A stretch of 64,000 bases of DNA from Dyadobacter fanqingshengii (GTDB lineage: Bacteria > Bacteroidota > Bacteroidia > Cytophagales > Spirosomataceae). Positions 1-6,852 of the stretch are shown one piece after another (positions within the stretch are counted from its first letter, which is position 1; every line of letters starts with the position of its first letter). The stretch covers positions 2,108,001 through 2,172,000 of the forward strand of contig NZ_CP098806.1 of the NCBI RefSeq assembly GCF_023822005.2. Direction: 5' to 3'. Made by a program: the position numbers and the translations under genes. Below the pieces are notes generated by a model that worked only from the letters and a program-made list of their open reading frames with translations, ran no database searches and was not told the origin of the DNA.

Positions 1-344
1 CCGTAACCAACCACCACGAGTTCGTTCAGCTGGCGCGTATCGTCGCTTAGCTGGACATTCACCTGAGAACGTCGTTTCACCGGAATTTCCTGTGTAAGAT
101 AACCGATCCCGGAAATCACCAGTATGGCGTCGTCGGCAGCCTGCAGTTCGTAAAATCCTTCGGTATTGGTTGTCGTTCCGGTTGTGGAACCTTTTATCAA
201 CACATTGATGCCGGGCAGCGCCGACTGGTCATTGGCCGAGGTTACTTTTCCTTTGATCAGGTTTTGCGGAAAGCCAGGAAAAGTCAGCAGCAGCAAACCC
301 AGGGTTAGTAACCTTAAATGATGGGAATGGAAAGGTTGAGGCAT
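1..344 (-). CDS. SusC/RagA family TonB-dependent receptor, N-terminal part (runs off the left edge)
   Basis: This is the first 114 codons of an outer-membrane TonB-dependent transporter, reading leftwards out of the window. A hydrophobic signal peptide (about residues 12-28, LRLLTLGLLLLTFPGFP) is followed by a CarboxypepD_reg-like domain with the motif LPGINVLIKGSTTGT at about residues 45-60. The conserved LNELVVVGYG stretch that leads into the plug lies at the window edge. This order is the standard start of SusC/RagA proteins, which import oligomers together with a SusD lipoprotein. No STN domain precedes the carboxypeptidase-like domain here, unlike the receptor at 58658. The ATG at 344-342 directly precedes the signal peptide. 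The partner SusD gene should lie beyond the left edge. Confidence 0.9.
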   Translation of the reverse strand, partial: MPQPFHSHHLRLLTLGLLLLTFPGFPQNLIKGKVTSANDQSALPGINVLIKGSTTGTTTNTEGFYELQAADDAILVISGIGYLTQEIPVKRRSQVNVQLSDDTRQLNELVVVGY

Positions 345-525
345 TGTTAGGTAAAAGAGATTAATCGTAATAAATAAAATATTTGAATGATAGACTTTAT
401 AGATTTGAAGCGCAAAATTATATAAACTATTTATTCTACCAAGTTTATAGATTAATTTATAATCAAAAGTTCTGGCGCCCGGGGTCTCCTGAGGCACATT
501 TTAATAATCTGATCGAAATATTAAC

Positions 526-562
526 AGACCTGGCGTGTAGCGAGCAGCTACACGCCAGGTCT
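526..562. terminator. Strong hairpin, probable terminator
   Basis: A perfect 16-bp stem (526-541 with 547-562) closes a 5-base loop. On the plus strand a run of five T (562-566) follows. It lies between the start of the SusC gene and the end of the VOC gene at 598, both on the minus strand, so it most likely ends VOC transcription before the SusC promoter, although the better T-run is on the plus strand. The remaining bases of 345-597 are AT-rich and show no gene. Confidence 0.6.
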
Positions 563-597
563 TTTTGTGGCTTCATTTTGCTGCCATCACAATCGGA

Positions 598-966
598 TTA
601 CTTCCTGGAAAAGGTGCCAAAGTGCCATAAAATGCCGGATGGATCGTGCACGAAGCATTCGGAACCCCACGAATCGACGCGAATTGGGCTTAACCGCACG
701 TTTTTATATTTGCTGGTCAGGTCGAGGGCGACGAGTTGCTCCCAGAAAACATTCACATCTTCGACTTCAAGGAAAATCATTGTGTTATCGATCCAGTCTT
801 TTACATACGCGTCCTGCAGATAAAACCCCAAATCTGCTGTTTTGAATAAACACATATCCGGCGACAGCACAACTTCCTCAAAGCCCAGATCCCGGTAAAA
901 GCTTCTGGACAAATGAAAATCGGCAGCGCCTATAAATGGCCTGATTGATGCAGCTCTATGTTCCAT
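598..966 (-). CDS. VOC family protein (glyoxalase/bleomycin-resistance/dioxygenase fold)
   Basis: A 122-residue single-module vicinal oxygen chelate protein. The N-terminal RPFIGAADFHLSRSFYRDLGF stretch is the usual first beta-alpha unit, with FYRDLGFE typical of the family. The C-terminal VHDPSGILWHFG carries the usual D-P-x-G-x-x-x-x-F ending. The enzyme type (glyoxalase, fosfomycin or bleomycin resistance, dioxygenase) cannot be told from the sequence, because metal ligands are not fixed across these small proteins. It stands alone on the minus strand. A perfect TTGAT-N4-ATCAA box lies 54-69 bp upstream of its start, which would suit control by an Fnr-type regulator. Confidence 0.82.
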   Translation of the reverse strand: MEHRAASIRPFIGAADFHLSRSFYRDLGFEEVVLSPDMCLFKTADLGFYLQDAYVKDWIDNTMIFLEVEDVNVFWEQLVALDLTSKYKNVRLSPIRVDSWGSECFVHDPSGILWHFGTFSRK

Positions 967-1019
967 TTTTTTCTTTTTAAATGTCAGGCCAAAAATAAGC
1001 TATTGCCCAGAATAGCCCG

Positions 1020-1035
1020 CTTGATCGTAATCAAG
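1020..1035. promoter_or_regulatory. FNR-like palindrome (TTGAT-N4-ATCAA)
   Basis: CTTGATCGTAATCAAG is a perfect palindrome-with-spacer that fits the classical FNR/Crp half-sites TTGAT and ATCAA with a 4-base centre. It lies in the 256-base gap between the divergent VOC gene (start 966) and the gene at 1223. Two Crp/Fnr-family regulators are encoded in this window. Which regulator binds, if any, is inference. Confidence 0.5.
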
Positions 1036-1124
1036 AATTGTTGTCCCTTCTCCCCCAACTTCCGATCGCGATAACACACTCACCGTCACATAAATATGCT
1101 CAGGTAGCCGGGCGAGCAATATTT

Positions 1125-1140
1125 TGGCATATTTTTTGCC
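1125..1140 (+). promoter_or_regulatory. Possible sigma-54 type -24/-12 promoter
   Basis: TGGCATATTTTTTGCC has GG and GC dinucleotides at the exact 10-base spacing of RpoN promoters (consensus TGGCAC-N5-TTGCA). It lies about 83 bp before the start codon at 1223. The same bases also form an inverted repeat (TGGCA/TGCCA), so an operator is an alternative reading. Confidence 0.35.
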
Positions 1141-1222
1141 ACTAAATAGAAAAGAATTTTTTGTACTCAACTGATAACGAATTAGTTAGCTAGAATATAT
1201 TTGACGTCAATGTAGAAGAAAC

Positions 1223-1534
1223 ATGAAAGAGAACTATCGGGAGGAATACGTTAGGCTGTTGAGGATGCAACAGCAACGACAGAGGCAGCATGAGTCTGAC
1301 TCGGAACAATTGAAGGCGCAACTGGGCTATAAGCACTTGAAAGAGCTTGAAGCTTTGGGATCGGACGTGTCGTTTATCAAGCAAGCATTGGTAATGCGGA
1401 GACACTACATGGTTGTGCAAAATCTGAAAAGGCAGGAAAAAAGGGAGCACATGGAAATGGTGCACAAACACTCATTAGAGATCAAACAACTGAAATCAAT
1501 GTGGGAAGATGTGGATCAAAATCAGCTCAGTTAG
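1223..1534 (+). CDS. Small highly charged coiled-coil protein, unknown function
   Basis: A 103-residue protein that I do not recognise. It is almost entirely Lys, Arg, Glu, Gln and His with regularly spaced Leu and Met, so long amphipathic helices or a coiled coil are expected. It has no signal peptide, no membrane segment and no cysteine, which suggests a soluble cytoplasmic protein. Gln-Gln-Gln-Arg-Gln-Arg runs at about residues 16-22 and basic HKHSLEIKQLK near the end could bind nucleic acid, but that is speculation. It stands alone. A sigma-54-like element lies just upstream. Coding is supported by clean reading and composition, not homology. Confidence 0.6.
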   Translation: MKENYREEYVRLLRMQQQRQRQHESDSEQLKAQLGYKHLKELEALGSDVSFIKQALVMRRHYMVVQNLKRQEKREHMEMVHKHSLEIKQLKSMWEDVDQNQLS

Positions 1535-1641
1535 GTTTTTGACGCAAAGGACCCTCCATTTTGTCATAATAGGCACCCACTCGTTACGCTAACTTCGGCC
1601 ATCTTTGTAATGTAATAATTCACAAAAAAAACAAAAACAAA

Positions 1642-2064
1642 ATGGGAACCTTAGCACAAAAAATCACTGTTGAAACCACTGTCAATGCATCTATTGCAAA
1701 AGTTTGGGAGCAATTTAACGCACCGGAACACATTACAAAATGGTGCTTTGCCTCGGACGACTGGCATGCACCGTTTGCAGAAAACGATGTGCGCACAGGC
1801 GGCAAGTTCAAAACGACTATGGCCGCAAAAGATGGCAGTTTCAGCTTCGATTTTGGAGGCGTTTATTCAAATGTCATTCCGGAAAGTCTAATTGAATATG
1901 ACATGGAAGATGGCAGACAGGTAAAAGTTACCTTTACGGACAACGGGGACAGCGCTACGGTAACCGAGATTTTCGATGCCGAGCAGACTAACCCTGCCGA
2001 AATGCAGAAAGCCGGCTGGCAGGCCATTCTCGACAATTTCAAGAAACATGTAGAGGCAAACTAA
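1642..2064 (+). CDS. SRPBCC / AHSA1-like (START fold) protein
   Basis: A 140-residue protein of the Activator of Hsp90 ATPase homolog 1 family. The start KITVETTVNASIAKVWEQFNAPEHITKW is the typical first strand and helix (ASxxKVWxxxTxPEHIxxW). The later GGKFKT and the C-terminal AGWQAILDNFKKHVE helix are also typical. The fold has a deep hydrophobic pocket; bacterial members are stand-alone, and their ligands are mostly unknown. They are often found beside ArsR regulators, but none is adjacent here. The start ATG follows an A-rich leader, common in Bacteroidota, rather than a Shine-Dalgarno sequence. Confidence 0.88.
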   Translation: MGTLAQKITVETTVNASIAKVWEQFNAPEHITKWCFASDDWHAPFAENDVRTGGKFKTTMAAKDGSFSFDFGGVYSNVIPESLIEYDMEDGRQVKVTFTDNGDSATVTEIFDAEQTNPAEMQKAGWQAILDNFKKHVEAN

Positions 2065-2129
2065 GTTTATGTCCTGAATCCCCCCTTAATTTGTTCGATA
2101 TGGCTTCACAACACGGTCTATCACCAGGT

Positions 2130-2137
2130 TATTTTTG
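2130..2137 (+). promoter_or_regulatory. Bacteroidota -7 box (TATTTTTG)
   Basis: TATTTTTG matches the TAnnTTTG consensus of the Bacteroidota housekeeping sigma factor and lies 38 bp before the start codon at 2175. No clear -33 TTTG is present at the usual spacing, so the call rests on one element. Confidence 0.4.
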
Positions 2138-2174
2138 TAGCGGTTCGAAGTTTGTTCACTAAATACAAAATAAC

Positions 2175-2750
2175 ATGAGAAAGATAGTCGCTGCGATCAA
2201 TATGACGCTTGACGGATTTTGCGACCATACGGCAATTTCTCCGGGGGAGGAAATACACCAGCATTACGCTGAACTGATAAAAAGCGCAGACATTGCTCTT
2301 TACGGGAGAATCACTTATCTGCTGATGGAGTATTGGAAAAGCGTAGTAGAAAATCCGACCGGCGACAAGTCAACGGATGACTTTGCAGTGAGCATGGACC
2401 GCATTCCCAAAGTTGTATTTTCACACACACTGAAAAACGTCGGATGGCAAACTGCAAGGATCGCGAAAAGAGACCTTAAAGATGAAGTCCAATGGCTCAA
2501 AAAACAGCATGGCGGAGATATTCTGGTTGGCAGCCGGAGTCTGATTATTGCTCTGATAAATCTTGGCCTCTTGGACGAATTGCAGATTATGGTACATTCT
2601 GTCATAGTCGGAAAGGGTTTGCCATTGTTCGAAATGATCAGCGACCGGACGGTTTGGAACCTGGTGAACACGAAAACCTTCGGTTCCGGGGCAGTAACAC
2701 TCTATTATCAGCCTTCAAATACAGCTTACAAAGAAATAACGGGTGTTTAA
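2175..2750 (+). CDS. Dihydrofolate reductase family protein (RibD C-terminal-like)
   Basis: A 191-residue protein of the RibD C-terminal/DHFR-like superfamily. The N-terminus RKIVAAINMTLDGFCDH is the characteristic first strand (xxSLDGxxA). YGRITYLLMEYWKS and the pair GGDILVGSRSLIIALINLGLLDELQIMVHSVIVGKGLPLF (nucleotide-binding and C-terminal regions) complete the pattern. Such proteins reduce pteridine- or pyrimidine-like substrates with NAD(P)H, but the substrate of these stand-alone versions is unknown. It is not the folA enzyme: sequence and length fit the YyaP/YwjB-type group. It is probably monocistronic. Confidence 0.88.
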   Translation: MRKIVAAINMTLDGFCDHTAISPGEEIHQHYAELIKSADIALYGRITYLLMEYWKSVVENPTGDKSTDDFAVSMDRIPKVVFSHTLKNVGWQTARIAKRDLKDEVQWLKKQHGGDILVGSRSLIIALINLGLLDELQIMVHSVIVGKGLPLFEMISDRTVWNLVNTKTFGSGAVTLYYQPSNTAYKEITGV

Positions 2751-2838
2751 CCAGGTAAAAATACATTACACAGACTTCCTGTTTCCCTAACCATGGCAAG
2801 ATTACCAATTTTGCAAACCAACATTATAATTACAGACC

Positions 2839-3303
2839 ATGGGACAATTTCAATTGGCGCAGATTAATGTGGCTCAAATGAGAGGCGTCAATATCAATGA
2901 CCCACTGATGAAGGAATTTGTGGACAATCTGGATGCTGTCAACGCGCTTGCAGAAATGAGCGAAGGATTTGTGTGGCGTTTGAAGGATGAGAATAACAAC
3001 GCAACCGCGTTCGACCCCTATCAGGACCCCACCATCATTACCAATATATCGGTCTGGCGCGATATAACGACTTTGCAACAATTCACTTACCGCTCCTTCC
3101 ATTCCGAGTTTTTAAAACGAAGGCGCGAATGGTTTTCCGTTTATGGCAGTGTGTACATGGCCATGTGGTGGATACCCGCAGGGGAATATCCTACCATTGA
3201 GCAGGCGGTGGAGCGGCTCGAATATCTAAAAACAAATGGTCCGTCTCCATATGCATTCAGCTTTAAGAACAGTTTTTCGGCAAGCCAAACCTCGAAGGCA
3301 TAA
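2839..3303 (+). CDS. DUF3291 domain-containing protein
   Basis: A 154-residue soluble protein matching DUF3291. It begins QLAQINVAQMRGVNINDPLMKEFVDNLDAVNALAEMSEGFVWRL, which is highly typical (function as aid, LMxxFVxxLdxVNAlAexSpGFVWRL). The second half has SVWRDITTLQQFTYRSFHSEFLKRRREWF and WWIPAGEYPTIEQAVERLEYL, where the family has its ABM-like monooxygenase-fold strands. No activity is known for this family. It has its own upstream gap of 88 bp and no clear operon partner. Confidence 0.88.
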   Translation: MGQFQLAQINVAQMRGVNINDPLMKEFVDNLDAVNALAEMSEGFVWRLKDENNNATAFDPYQDPTIITNISVWRDITTLQQFTYRSFHSEFLKRRREWFSVYGSVYMAMWWIPAGEYPTIEQAVERLEYLKTNGPSPYAFSFKNSFSASQTSKA

Positions 3304-3427
3304 GCTTAATTGGCATGTGATGTTTTTCGCAATCATGGTCCGGAGTTAACCGCAGTCCAGAACCAGGAGGCGACAGCCTCGTGAGCCGTACAGACAAAAC
3401 ATTTGAGCCGTAGAAGCAACTAATGAT

Positions 3428-3641
3428 GTGGTGCGAAAGTTGACCTTTGTAACTATCTCGATGACCGGAGGAGAAATGCCTGCAGGAAGATCTCTTGCGC
3501 AGGATTGTGTTGGAAGAAAAATTGGAAGCAGACCAGTAATACATCGGTCCGCCCAATCTGCTGATCCCACCGAACGAATTCCTGCAGGGCTATTTTCAAT
3601 CCATTATTCCGTACGCCCGAAACTCGGGAACGGCCATGTAA
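3428..3641 (+). pseudogene. Probable decayed gene fragment
   Basis: The 376-base gap between the DUF3291 and Crp/Fnr genes contains protein-like text broken by lesions. From 3428 the reading VVRKLTFVTISMTGGE continues only after a frame change near 3474, as CLQEDLLRRIVLEEKLEADQ. A stop follows, and then YIGPPNLLIPPNEFLQGYF up to a stop at 3639-3641. The last piece is unusually protein-like and resembles the sensor part of some AraC-type regulators, but I cannot place it firmly. It reads as a remnant with one frameshift and one nonsense codon. It could also be chance. Confidence 0.35.
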
Positions 3642-3679
3642 TTTGCGCATTCAATTGGTGAGTTAAGCAACCCAAACAC

Positions 3680-4249
3680 ATGATGCATTCGAAATTGCGG
3701 CAACATATTGAGAAGCTGGTGCCATTAACGGACGATGAATATGCATTCGTTGAAAAGCATTTTGTTTTTAGAAAATTTAAAAAACATCAGTTTATGGTGC
3801 AGCGGGGAGAGCTGGTGCCCTATAATTATTTCCTGCTGTCGGGACTGACCAAGCTGGTTCACACCGATGAGGAGACTGAAAAACAATCCATTCTGGCCTT
3901 CGCTATGGAAGACTGGTGGGACAACGATTTCGAAGCTTACTACACGCGCACAAAGGCAACACTTTCCATGGAATGTCTCGAAGATACCGAAGCGTTATGC
4001 TTGTCGCTGGACAATTTTCATGCATTACGTGTCGGTTTGCCCAAAATCGAGCATTTCTTTCTGGAAAAAGTAATGTCCGGCTTTTTAGCGGGGCAGCGCC
4101 GCATTCTTTCGCTGATGACTTCCAGCGCCCACGAACGTTACAAACAGTTTGTCGCCCAGCATCCAACGCTCCTGCAACGCCTGCCCAAAACGCAACTCGC
4201 TGCATATCTGGGTGTTTCCCGCGAGACGCTCAGTCGGTTGGACTTGTAG
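3680..4249 (+). CDS. Crp/Fnr family transcriptional regulator
   Basis: A 189-residue regulator with an N-terminal cyclic-nucleotide-binding-like beta-roll (about residues 25-115, VQRGELVPYNYFLLSGLTKL) and a short C-terminal helix-turn-helix, LPKTQLAAYLGVSRETLSRL. It lacks the RxS phosphate-binding signature of true cAMP sensors, as do most Bacteroidota members, so its ligand is unknown. It ends two residues after the recognition helix, a little early for the family. Two tandem palindromes begin exactly at its stop codon and run towards the RidA-like gene. Control of itself or of that gene is therefore likely. The second ATG at 3683 is an equally possible start. Confidence 0.88.
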   Translation: MMHSKLRQHIEKLVPLTDDEYAFVEKHFVFRKFKKHQFMVQRGELVPYNYFLLSGLTKLVHTDEETEKQSILAFAMEDWWDNDFEAYYTRTKATLSMECLEDTEALCLSLDNFHALRVGLPKIEHFFLEKVMSGFLAGQRRILSLMTSSAHERYKQFVAQHPTLLQRLPKTQLAAYLGVSRETLSRLDL

Positions 4250-4288
4250 TGTGACTTACCTCACACCAAAGTCGTGAGCCAGGTCACG
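4249..4288. promoter_or_regulatory. Two tandem Crp-type palindromes
   Basis: GTGTGACTTACCTCACAC (4249-4266) and CGTGAGCCAGGTCACG (4273-4288) are both GTGA-N6-TCAC dyads, the geometry of Crp-family operators. Their centres are 23 bp apart, about two helical turns, so two dimers would bind the same DNA face. They lie directly after the Crp/Fnr gene and 56-95 bp before the RidA-like start codon. Confidence 0.65.
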
Positions 4289-4343
4289 GGATGGTTTTCA
4301 ATGCGATCGCTAGTTTTGCATTGGAAATCAAACAAGCTTAAAA

Positions 4344-4733
4344 ATGGAAAAAAGAATCATAAATCCTTGGAAATGGCAGGACGGACGGTCCTACAATCAA
4401 GGCGTAGAAGTGAAGCATAGCGAAAGCACCTTATACGTGGCAGGCCAGGCCGCCGTACATCCTGATGGCACATCGAGCGACGCAGATATGCGCACCCAGC
4501 TGCTCCTGGCCATACATAATCTCGAACAGGTCGTCAGCCAGGCCGGATACGAACTCAAAAACATCGCCCGCCTGACCGTATACACGACCAACCACCCGGA
4601 GTTTTTCTCCGTCTTCGACACATTCACCGAATGGATCGCCGAGAACGAAATAAAGCAAGTCACGAGTGTTATCGAGGTAAAAACGCTTTATGAAACCTTA
4701 TGCGTGGAATTGGAAGCGACGCTTGTAAAGTAA
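4344..4733 (+). CDS. RidA family protein (YjgF/YER057c/UK114), non-canonical
   Basis: A 129-residue Rid-fold protein. LYVAGQAAVHPDGT (cf. SGQxxxxPxG), the AIHNLEQVVSQAGYELKNIARLTVYTTN helix-strand pair and the C-terminal ETLCVELEATLVK match the family. RidA enzymes hydrolyse reactive enamine/imine intermediates using a conserved Arg in a (A)R-x-x-V-x-V motif. By eye the corresponding segment here is QVTSVIEV, with Thr in place of that Arg, so imine deaminase activity is doubtful and another Rid subgroup is likely. Tandem Crp-type palindromes precede it, and a hairpin terminator follows. Confidence 0.85.
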   Translation: MEKRIINPWKWQDGRSYNQGVEVKHSESTLYVAGQAAVHPDGTSSDADMRTQLLLAIHNLEQVVSQAGYELKNIARLTVYTTNHPEFFSVFDTFTEWIAENEIKQVTSVIEVKTLYETLCVELEATLVK

Positions 4734-4752
4734 GCGGGCGTTTTTGTCCCAC

Positions 4753-4794
4753 ATGAAAAAGGCAACTGTTCGTCCGGGCAGTTGCCTTCTTCAT
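4753..4794 (+). terminator. Rho-independent terminator after the RidA-like gene
   Basis: A 16-bp stem with one mismatch (4753-4768 with 4779-4794, core AAGGCAACTG/CAGTTGCCTT) encloses a 10-base loop. It begins 20 bp after the RidA-like stop codon. The following T content is modest. Confidence 0.6.
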
Positions 4795-4941
4795 GTTTAT
4801 GTTTCTTCCGGTAATTTATATAAATCTGCCAGTAAGTTATCCGAGCACTTCCCGGCAGATTTATTTTGCAGAGAAACCCCAACAGCGCTGCTGGAACGGA
4901 AATTGATAACCTTCCGCATTCATCAACATTTAAATGATATC

Positions 4942-5472
4942 ATGAAGAAAATAACAACAGGGATCGCCGCATTAATGCTTCTAGCAGGCGGGACGCTTTT
5001 TGCGCAAAGCACGACCAATCAGACTACGCCGAAACAGGGGACGAGCACAACAACCCAGCAGGGAACCTCGACTTCGGGGACGCAAAATCAAAGCACTACC
5101 AATAACAGCATCAATCCTACGGGACAGCGCCCCACTAACCAGGGCAACACTGCTCCGGCAACGCAAAGCAACAGCACCACGCAGGACACCGCTGCTTCGG
5201 GTACGCAGAACAACAGCACTACGAATAACAGCATCAATCCGACAGGACAGCAGAACGGCAGCCCGTTTAATAACAATTCGGCAACGCAAAGCAACAGCAA
5301 TACGCAGGGAACAGGCACCACCGGAACCCCGGTTACGACCAGTGAAGCAGATTCAACGAAAAGTAATCTGAACGAAAACTCGGGTAACAGCAATGCAGGA
5401 AATTCCGACATGTCGGACAACAAATCGAAAAAGAAACGGAAGGACAAAAAAGGCAATTCAGATCCGAACTGA
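4942..5472 (+). CDS. Secreted low-complexity Thr/Ser/Gln/Asn repeat protein
   Basis: A 176-residue protein that starts with a clear signal peptide (MKKITTGIAALMLLAGGTLFAQ, cut near residue 22). The body is almost only Thr, Ser, Gln, Asn, Gly and Pro, with two tandem copies of a 41-residue unit containing STTNNSINPTGQ. The last 20 residues are basic (KSKKKRKDKKG). I know of no function. The composition resembles a disordered exported spacer or matrix protein that binds acidic surfaces through its tail; that is inference. The start is set by the signal peptide, although the frame is open further upstream to 4744. A shared terminator follows. Confidence 0.75.
   Translation: MKKITTGIAALMLLAGGTLFAQSTTNQTTPKQGTSTTTQQGTSTSGTQNQSTTNNSINPTGQRPTNQGNTAPATQSNSTTQDTAASGTQNNSTTNNSINPTGQQNGSPFNNNSATQSNSNTQGTGTTGTPVTTSEADSTKSNLNENSGNSNAGNSDMSDNKSKKKRKDKKGNSDPN
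5074..5319 (+). repeat. 123-bp tandem repeat, two units
   Basis: Two in-frame copies with a period of 123 bp (41 codons): the segment at 5074-5127 recurs at 5197-5250, and that at 5158 recurs at 5281. Differences are mostly silent or conservative, indicating an internal duplication under selection for the protein text. Confidence 0.75.
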
Positions 5473-5491
5473 TCTAAGACTAAATGAGTAA

Positions 5492-5529
5492 AAATAACCC
5501 CGGCAATTCATGGCCGGGGTTATTTTTTT
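5492..5529. terminator. Bidirectional terminator between convergent genes
   Basis: A perfect 13-bp stem (5492-5504 with 5513-5525, core AACCCCGGC) with an 8-base loop is followed by T's to 5529 and preceded by A's. It can therefore end transcription of the repeat protein (plus) and of the sigma-linked operon (minus). Confidence 0.8.
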
Positions 5530-5618
5530 ATGACTGTTTTGTGATTTCATTACTTTTATAACAATCAAGTTCAATATGTGGAGGGAGGCAAATAAATGTT
5601 ATAGTTTAAAGTTTGGTA

Positions 5619-6851
5619 TTATCTTGGTTTGCCAAGTAATCCTGTCAATTTCAATTGAATGCCTAAGGAAGTGAGCTGTAAATTTTCAGCGGTTACGGGA
5701 CCGATCGGATATTTAACATATGGTTCGATTCCTAAACCGTAATCTTGCATTTGATAATTTAATCCAATCCCCAAATAAAGAGCGCCGCCAAAGGTCCAGT
5801 TGCCTCTTTTATCGTTCTCTCTAACTGAGCTGAAATCTTCAACAGTTTGCGTTGAAACTACGACGGGGCCGCCTGCAGTTTCGGATACAGTTGTGATTTT
5901 GCGGCTGGTTTTGTAAAAGTAATCCGAGACTTGCCCGACACTACCCATCCAGGATAAACCCCCAACAGCAGTGATTGCAGTCTTTTTGAAATTTTTGAGG
6001 CTGTATTGCAAGTGCATAGGCACTTCCACATTAAACCACTGATAATGAGCGCGTTGTAACTGCGCAAATCCACCCAAGGGTGTTGACGCCGCCGCATTTT
6101 TTTCTACATTTAGAGACTGTTTGCTTCCGGATGTGCCTGTAACAAAGGTGATTTTCTGTGTGACCGGAATATACAAAGCACCGCCTACACCATAATTCAT
6201 TTCCAAATGCGTGTTAGCGGCCCGGTTTGATTGCTGTGAAACGGCCACGCCAAAACGAATAGATCTGGCCTCGTGTGGCGCTGGTTTTGAATGCTGCTGC
6301 AGAGGCGGAATATATAACTTGCTGAAATGGACGCTTTGAAACCTCAAAGGCAGGGATTGCAAAAAGTCCAGGCTCAATAATTCTTGCTTTTGTATTTGAT
6401 CCTCTATTGGGAATTTATTTGCTGGCTGACTGTCTTGCGTTGCAGCCAGCGATTCCTCCTGGTAAGTTTTCGGGCTGTGCGTTTTAGTTATTATACGATC
6501 TTTGATCTTCGACTTCACTAAATCCGAGCTGGATGCCGTAATACTTGCATTTTTAGAATTGGGTAAATTTTTAGGGGTTTGTTTGCCAGAAAGCCTGGTG
6601 CTTTCTATCTGGTTTTTTGCAAGTATACCTTTCGTTGTTTTGCCGCGGGGAACTAGTTGATTTATCAATATGGCTGTCCCGAAAACAATCAGCAAAGCGG
6701 CCACATTCATCCAAAAAATCAAAACTCTTCTTTTACGATTGCGGTTGTCGCGGAATCGCTCAAAATGCTGCCAAGCGCCTGGCTGAAAGGGCTCCGTATA
6801 CTCCCAGAGCTGGTCGATCATTCGCTTGCTATCGGGTTCCTGGTCTGACAT
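5619..6851 (-). CDS. Single-pass membrane protein with C-terminal outer-membrane-barrel-like domain, sigma-linked
   Basis: A 410-residue protein. Residues 1-42 are charged and probably cytoplasmic (LWEYTEPFQPGAWQHFERFRDNRNRKRR). One membrane helix spans about 43-66 (VLIFWMNVAALLIVFGTAILI). A Ser/Lys/Gln-rich linker runs to about 190. The rest has alternating hydrophobic strands (IRFGVAVSQQSN, YGVGGALYIPVTQKITFVTG, WTFGGALYLGIGLNYQMQDYGLGIEPYVKYPIG, LGIQLKLTGLLG) typical of PorT/OmpW-like beta-barrels. The start follows the ECF sigma stop by one base, so the two are co-transcribed and probably translationally coupled. The N-terminal half could act as an anti-sigma factor. No classical anti-sigma zinc motif is visible. 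Function is inferred. Confidence 0.75.
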   Translation of the reverse strand: MSDQEPDSKRMIDQLWEYTEPFQPGAWQHFERFRDNRNRKRRVLIFWMNVAALLIVFGTAILINQLVPRGKTTKGILAKNQIESTRLSGKQTPKNLPNSKNASITASSSDLVKSKIKDRIITKTHSPKTYQEESLAATQDSQPANKFPIEDQIQKQELLSLDFLQSLPLRFQSVHFSKLYIPPLQQHSKPAPHEARSIRFGVAVSQQSNRAANTHLEMNYGVGGALYIPVTQKITFVTGTSGSKQSLNVEKNAAASTPLGGFAQLQRAHYQWFNVEVPMHLQYSLKNFKKTAITAVGGLSWMGSVGQVSDYFYKTSRKITTVSETAGGPVVVSTQTVEDFSSVRENDKRGNWTFGGALYLGIGLNYQMQDYGLGIEPYVKYPIGPVTAENLQLTSLGIQLKLTGLLGKPR

Positions 6852-6852
6852 T

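Noticed and set aside
383..823. Long plus-strand open frame overlapping the VOC gene
   Set aside because: It lies mostly antisense to the VOC gene, has no family pattern and includes the terminator hairpin.
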